Source: Neocallimastix lanati (nom. inval.)
Taxonomy: Eukaryota; Neocallimastigomycota; Neocallimastigomycetes; Neocallimastigales; Neocallimastigaceae
Direction: 5' to 3'
NCBI GenBank assembly: GCA_016946835.1
Contig: JACVTC010000047.1
Span: 585,001-647,000, forward strand
Length of the DNA: 62,000 nucleotides
The translations under genes and the position numbers were made by a program. Under the pieces are notes generated by a model that was not told where the DNA came from, searched no databases, and saw only the letters and a list, made by a program, of their open reading frames with translations. Position 1 is the stretch's first letter. Each line of letters starts with the position of its first letter. This document shows, one piece after another, positions 57,397-62,000 of the stretch.

Positions 57397-58158
57397 TGTA
57401 AAGAGTTCTATCAGAAACAGATTACAAATAACAAATTTTAACACAAAAATAAAAAAACACGTAATAAAAATTCGTTTTTTTAAATAAAATAATCTTTATT
57501 AATTAAAAAAATTAAATCTCTTTTTTGTTATTAACTATCATATAGTCAATAACTAATACATCGATTTAATTATAGAAATTTACATGTATTTATATTTTTT
57601 CATTATTACATTATAATATATTATTTCTATCTAATTTACATATATTACTATTTAGTTATAAACAAAATATTTATTAATAATTTTATTAAATAATAATTAA
57701 CTAAACTAAACAATAATTAATTTAATAAACTTTCAACTTATTTACAATAATAATTAAATTCAATAACAACTCATTTATTATATATTTATTATATAAATAT
57801 TATTAATACTAATGTTTATATATTTACAATTCAAAACTATTTTTGTAAACTATTTAAACTAATTTTAACTATTTAAAACTATTCCGAAATTAATTTTAAA
57901 GTATTTTAAACTAACTAAACTAAATTAACTAAGTTAAATAGAATAACTATTTTAAATAAACTAAATTAACTAACTTAAATAAATTATTTAGATTTAAGTT
58001 ATTATCCAAAATTATTTAAATAATAATTTTTCCTTTATGAAAAGTTTACATAAATTTATAATTAATTTTCATATACGTAAATCATAAATTTATGTAATTT
58101 TATTACATTAATTAATTATGTAATAATTAATTATTAAAGATTTTATTAAATCTTTACA
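57397..58158 (-). repeat. 5' LTR of element E
   Basis: 762 bp. On the minus strand it runs TGTAAAGATTT...CTCTTTACA. Confidence 0.92.
57549..57594 (-). promoter_or_regulatory. TATA box and predicted RNA start of element E
   Basis: TATAAATA (minus strand, 57594-57587) lies 35 nt upstream of the G at 57559, where GTATTAGTTAT begins. Self-priming predicts this as the RNA 5' end. Element D has the same geometry. Confidence 0.65.
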
Positions 58159-58163
58159 GTATT

Positions 58164-58539
58164 AAACTATTATTAAATAATTAATAATTCAATAATATAT
58201 AACTACTATTTATAACAATAATATTATTAACTAAAATAATAATTCAATTTCAATTTAAATGTTTTATTTATAAAAATAATTAGTAATTAGTTTATTAAAA
58301 AAATAGTTAGGCTTTACAAATTTTAATTTGATAAAAAAATATAAATACATGTAATTTTAGTGAAATAAAATATAATCAATAACTTTCTTTTTATTAAATA
58401 AATAATTATATTATTATTTTTTCTTTTATAAATTTAAATAAATAAATATTGATTTTAAAACAAATTATTTTTTTTATTGTAATTTTATTATTTGTGTTAA
58501 TTATTATTATATTCCTAAAATTATATGAACCATACCATT
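58164..58539. other. AT-rich flank between E and solo LTR G
   Basis: No gene. It contains AAAAAATATAAATACATGTAA near 58335-58355 (resembling the promoter part of the E LTR) and may be the right half of a diverged LTR interrupted by E. The boundaries are not clear. Confidence 0.4.
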
Positions 58540-58543
58540 ATTG

Positions 58544-59456
58544 TGTTACGGAACAAATAAAATAATTAAAATTATATATAATTATTAAAGATTAAAAATT
58601 ATTAATATTAGTGGAATTAAATAATTAATATTAAAATATTAAAATAATTATAAATCTAGTTATAATAAATTAGAAAATGTATTAATTATTATCTTTATTT
58701 AATATTGTAATACTTAATAATATTTTAATAGTTTATTATATTTTATTATTATATTTTATTATTAAATTTTTATTATTAAATTTTTATTATTAAATTTTTA
58801 TTATTAAATTTTTATTATTAAATTTTTATTATTAAATTTTTATTATTAAATTTTTATTATTAAATTTTTATTATTAAATTTTTATTATTAAATTTTTATT
58901 ATTAAATTTTTATTATTAAATTTTTATTCTAATCCAATCAAATAACTATTCTAAATGTATAAAAAGAACAAAGTAGTACAATACTTTAGTTCTCTCTCTT
59001 TTTCTTACAACTTTATTATTATATTATTCTTTTGATATTTTCGAGTTTAAATGATAAATTTAGATAGTTAAATTAAAATAAAATTAGTTTAAATAATTAA
59101 ATTTAAATAGTTTAAATAATAAATTGGTATAGTTTAAATAATAAAGTTAGAATAGATTAAATAATAAAAATAAAATAGTTTATTTTTAATAAAGTTAGAA
59201 TTAAAAATAATTTAAGTTTTGTATTAAGTGTTTAAAGGTTTTTAGTGTTTGGTTAATAGTTTTAATAATTATAGTTGTTAGTTAAATTATTTATATTAGG
59301 ATATATTAATTTTGAATAATTTATTTTAGTTTAAATTGTTTAGTATTTAGATTTTTAAATTAGAATAATAGATTAGAATAATAGAGTAGAATTTAAAATT
59401 TTCTTTAATTATTAGAATATATTATTTTATGATAAAAATTCTTCAGTTCTGTACCA
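58544..59456 (+). mobile_element. solo LTR G, TSD ATTG
   Basis: 913 bp from TGTTACGG to TCTGTACCA. Flanked by ATTG at 58540-58543 and 59457-59460. It contains a promoter-like block: CCAAT (58933), TATAAAAAG (58958-58966), then a pyrimidine-rich stretch. A different family from A-F. The right ATTG is shared with the next insertion. Confidence 0.65.
58757..58930 (+). repeat. 14-bp tandem repeat inside LTR G
   Basis: About 12 perfect copies of AAATTTTTATTATT, just upstream of the LTR's CCAAT/TATA block. Confidence 0.95.
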
Positions 59457-59462
59457 ATTGTG

Positions 59463-60344
59463 TGTAATAATTCTATTAAGAACTAACTCAAAATAGAATT
59501 ATTAACTACAACTTAACGACTAATTCATTAAGTTGAGAAAATAAAATAAAATAAATTTTTTTACCTTTAATGTAGAGTTTATTATAAAATTAATTATAAT
59601 AATAACACAAAATGTAAGAGAAGAATTGTTTGTATAAATTGATCTTAAAAATATGTTTTTGAATAAAATATTTTTATTAATTTATTAAAGTTAAAAATAT
59701 AAAAATGTTACTATTATAACTATGTTTTTTATAATAATAACTCTTGATTTCTCAAAGAGAACTCAAGAGCCTTATTTATATTTTTTTATGAAAATAAGGT
59801 TAAATAAGAAAGGGTTTTCTAATCTTAACAAATCTCTTATCTAGGAAAAGATTAGATAGAAAAACCTAGATAAGTTTCCGATCGATATTCTATCCATATC
59901 GATCATCGCATTAATTAAGTAAAACCGATTACTTCTAAAAAGTAATTGGAAAAAATCTTAATTAACCGATTTTCCAATCTAATCTAATGATCGAAAATAA
60001 AAGAATAAAATAATAAAAGATATTTCGATCATATAATTTATCCTTATATTAAAAATATAAAATTAAATAGTTAATAAAATACAGAATACATTATAAAATA
60101 CAGAATACATTATAAAATACAGAATAGAATATAATACAAAATACATTAGTTACAGTAGAGAATTTAACATATTGTAAATATATTATTTAAAATTAATTAA
60201 ATAAATTTTGTTAAATTAATGAATATTTAAAATTAAATTAAATAAATTTAATAAATATTATATGTAATTAAATAAAGTTATAGTTATAATAACTTAACTA
60301 AGAAAATATAATTATTTGTTAGCAAATAATTATAGATTCTTACA
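59463..60344 (-). mobile_element. solo LTR of D type, TSD TTGTG
   Basis: 882 bp, the same length as and almost identical to 36625-37506, reversed. The TSD TTGTG is at 59458-59462 and 60345-60349. The last two bases of the right duplication are the TG that starts the C-type solo LTR. Confidence 0.92.
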
Positions 60345-60347
60345 TTG

Positions 60348-61320
60348 TGGTAAAGAATGAATTAATAACCTTTATTTTATTATTAATAATTCTTTACTAA
60401 ATTGTACTTTCCTATATTCTTCATAACCTAAACCTCATTGTAAATTTAATTTATTTTGATATAAATTAATTTTAACTTGTAAATAATGTAAATAAATTTT
60501 AATTAATCACTTTATTGTTATATTATTAAATATATGTATATATTAAAATACAATTGTAAATATTAAAATTATACTTTTAAGATACTAAATTATTAAAACT
60601 ATTAATTAAATATTATTCTAAAAATTATTATAAATTATTAATATTATAAAATTATTAAAATTATTAAATATTATTATAAAAATTTATATATTATAACTAT
60701 TAAATATTATTATAAAATTATTAAGATTATTAATTAAATTTATTATTAAAAATTATTATTAAAAATTTTTACTTATTATAAAAATTATTATTTAAATATT
60801 ATCAAATTTATTAATTAAATATTATAAAAATTTTATTTTATTTTGAAAATAATTACAAGTATTATTTAAAATAATTAAAGATTATTAAATTTATTATATT
60901 AATCTTTAAAAACAATTTATTTAACTTAAAAATATCAAAGAAAATAGTAAAAACTATTTTCTATATATTTATTTTATAATTATTTTTAATTAAATTATAT
61001 TTGAATATTATATTATTATATTTATAAAAATTAAAACAAAAATGAATTATTGATATAAAATTAATTCAATAATGCTATAAAATTACTTAAATTATAAACA
61101 ATTAATTATACTTTAAATTTATAAAAAAATATAAATATTGTAACAATTTCTTAAAAATTAAATATGTGTACTTTAAATAATAAAATTTTATATTAATAAA
61201 AAAAAATAAATAACTTTTAATAAAGAATTATTTTTTTTTTTTATTTAAAATCAAAGCAGGGTAATACCCGTCCCCCCCTGCTTGATTTTAAATATCTAAG
61301 TGTCAACCCCGAGTCTACCA
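60348..61320 (+). mobile_element. solo LTR of C type, TSD ATTG
   Basis: 973 bp, TGGTAAAGAATG...GAGTCTACCA. It lacks a ~43-bp AT repeat unit present in the other two copies. ATTG lies at 59457-59460 (now separated by the D-type solo LTR) and 61321-61324. Confidence 0.9.
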
Positions 61321-61324
61321 ATTG

Positions 61325-62000
61325 TTACGAGACAATAAAAAAAAAATGAATAATAATTAAATATTCAATTATATACAAAAAAGATTATAATATTTGTTAA
61401 CAATACTTTATAATGATTTATATTAATATTTTATAATAGTTTTATATCAATATTTTATAATAGTTTTATATTAATATTTTATAATAGTTTTATATTAATA
61501 TTTTATAATAGTTTTATATCAATATTTTATAATAGTTTTATATCAATATTTTATAATAGTTTTATATTAATAATAGTTTTATATTAATATTCTATAATAG
61601 TTTTATATTAAAATCTTGTGATAATTTATATTAAAATTTTATAATAATTTATATTAATGATTTATAATAATTTTATATATAAATTCGAAACCAATTAAAT
61701 TAAAATTTTTAATACTAACAAATCAAATTGATAGAATATTAAATATTTAAGAAATTATGAAAATAAAATAATTAAAAACTCTCTTTCAAAAATAAAAAAT
61801 TATTTAATAAAGATAAATAAATATAATCGAATATATTATTACTATAATAAATTTTAATAATTACCTGTGTTGTCCCAAAATCTGGCGAGCTATGCAGGAC
61901 CCAAAATAGTAATAATATGAAAAGATTATAAAATTAGAAATTTTCAAAGATTGATGGATGAATAATAGAACAAAAAAAAAATATAAACAGAAAAATATAT
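61325..62000. other. AT-rich end region, possibly another LTR starting at 61323
   Basis: No coding. TGTTACGAGACAATAAAA at 61323 resembles the start of LTR G (TGTTACGGAACAAATAAAA). A 24-bp tandem repeat (61430-61600) follows, and a more GC-balanced string lies at 61864-61912 (CTGTGTTGTCCCAAAATCTG). The element, if it is one, runs out of the window. Confidence 0.4.
61430..61600. repeat. 24-bp tandem repeat
   Basis: About seven copies of TTTTATAATAGTTTTATATC or its T variant plus AATA, with minor variation. Confidence 0.85.

Larger units (their letters stand above)
51078..58158 (-). mobile_element. chromovirus-type gypsy element E, intact, TSD GTATT
   Basis: A 7.1-kb complete element on the minus strand. 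Both LTRs are 762 bp and look identical by eye. The TSD GTATT is at 51073-51077 and 58159-58163. One uninterrupted gag-pol frame carries every domain including a C-terminal chromodomain. A purine tract and a self-complementary primer site are both in place. The youngest-looking and probably most competent element in the window. Confidence 0.92.

Overview
The window is extremely AT-rich, full of homopolymer and AAT/AAAT tracts, and carries short GT-AG introns. It encodes a complete axonemal protein (CFAP57) and is packed with Ty3/gypsy elements. A zoosporic, flagellated fungus fits best, most likely an anaerobic gut fungus (Neocallimastigomycota); this is inferred from composition and gene content, and the species cannot be named.

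Left part (1-17.8 kb). Two spliced host genes lie on the + strand: a stathmin-like protein with an N-myristoylation start (873-2657, 4 exons) and a full-length CFAP57 orthologue (4935-10163, 15 exons). Both are microtubule or axoneme proteins. They are followed by decayed sequence: an unrecognised minus-strand relic, a LINE reverse transcriptase relic, and a Ty1/copia pol relic with a very long poly-Asn tract and an inverted fragment of itself.

Middle (17.85-50.66 kb). Four Ty3/gypsy elements, A (18649-27511), B (27515-36618), D (36625-42063) and C (42067-50658), plus one solo LTR (F), sit end to end with only 3 bp between neighbours (6 bp between B and D). Target-site duplications can be traced through the stack. 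The insertions are best explained as landing at the 5' edge of an LTR already present, and the whole stack collapses to one empty site (17850-17853 joined to 50663).

Right part (51-62 kb). Element E is an intact minus-strand chromovirus (51078-58158, TSD GTATT, LTRs of equal length with no difference seen by eye). A second stack of solo LTRs (G, D-type, C-type) follows and obeys the same edge rule.

Two replication strategies coexist. A, B and C have separate gag and pol, a canonical -1 frameshift heptamer (T TTA AAY) with an 8-nt spacer and hairpin at the gag stop, TGG-type primer sites and 4-bp TSDs. D and E have one fused gag-pol frame, 5-bp TSDs, and an 11-nt primer site complementary to the predicted 5' end of their own RNA, 35-36 nt downstream of TATAAATA. 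That is Tf1/sushi-type self-priming.
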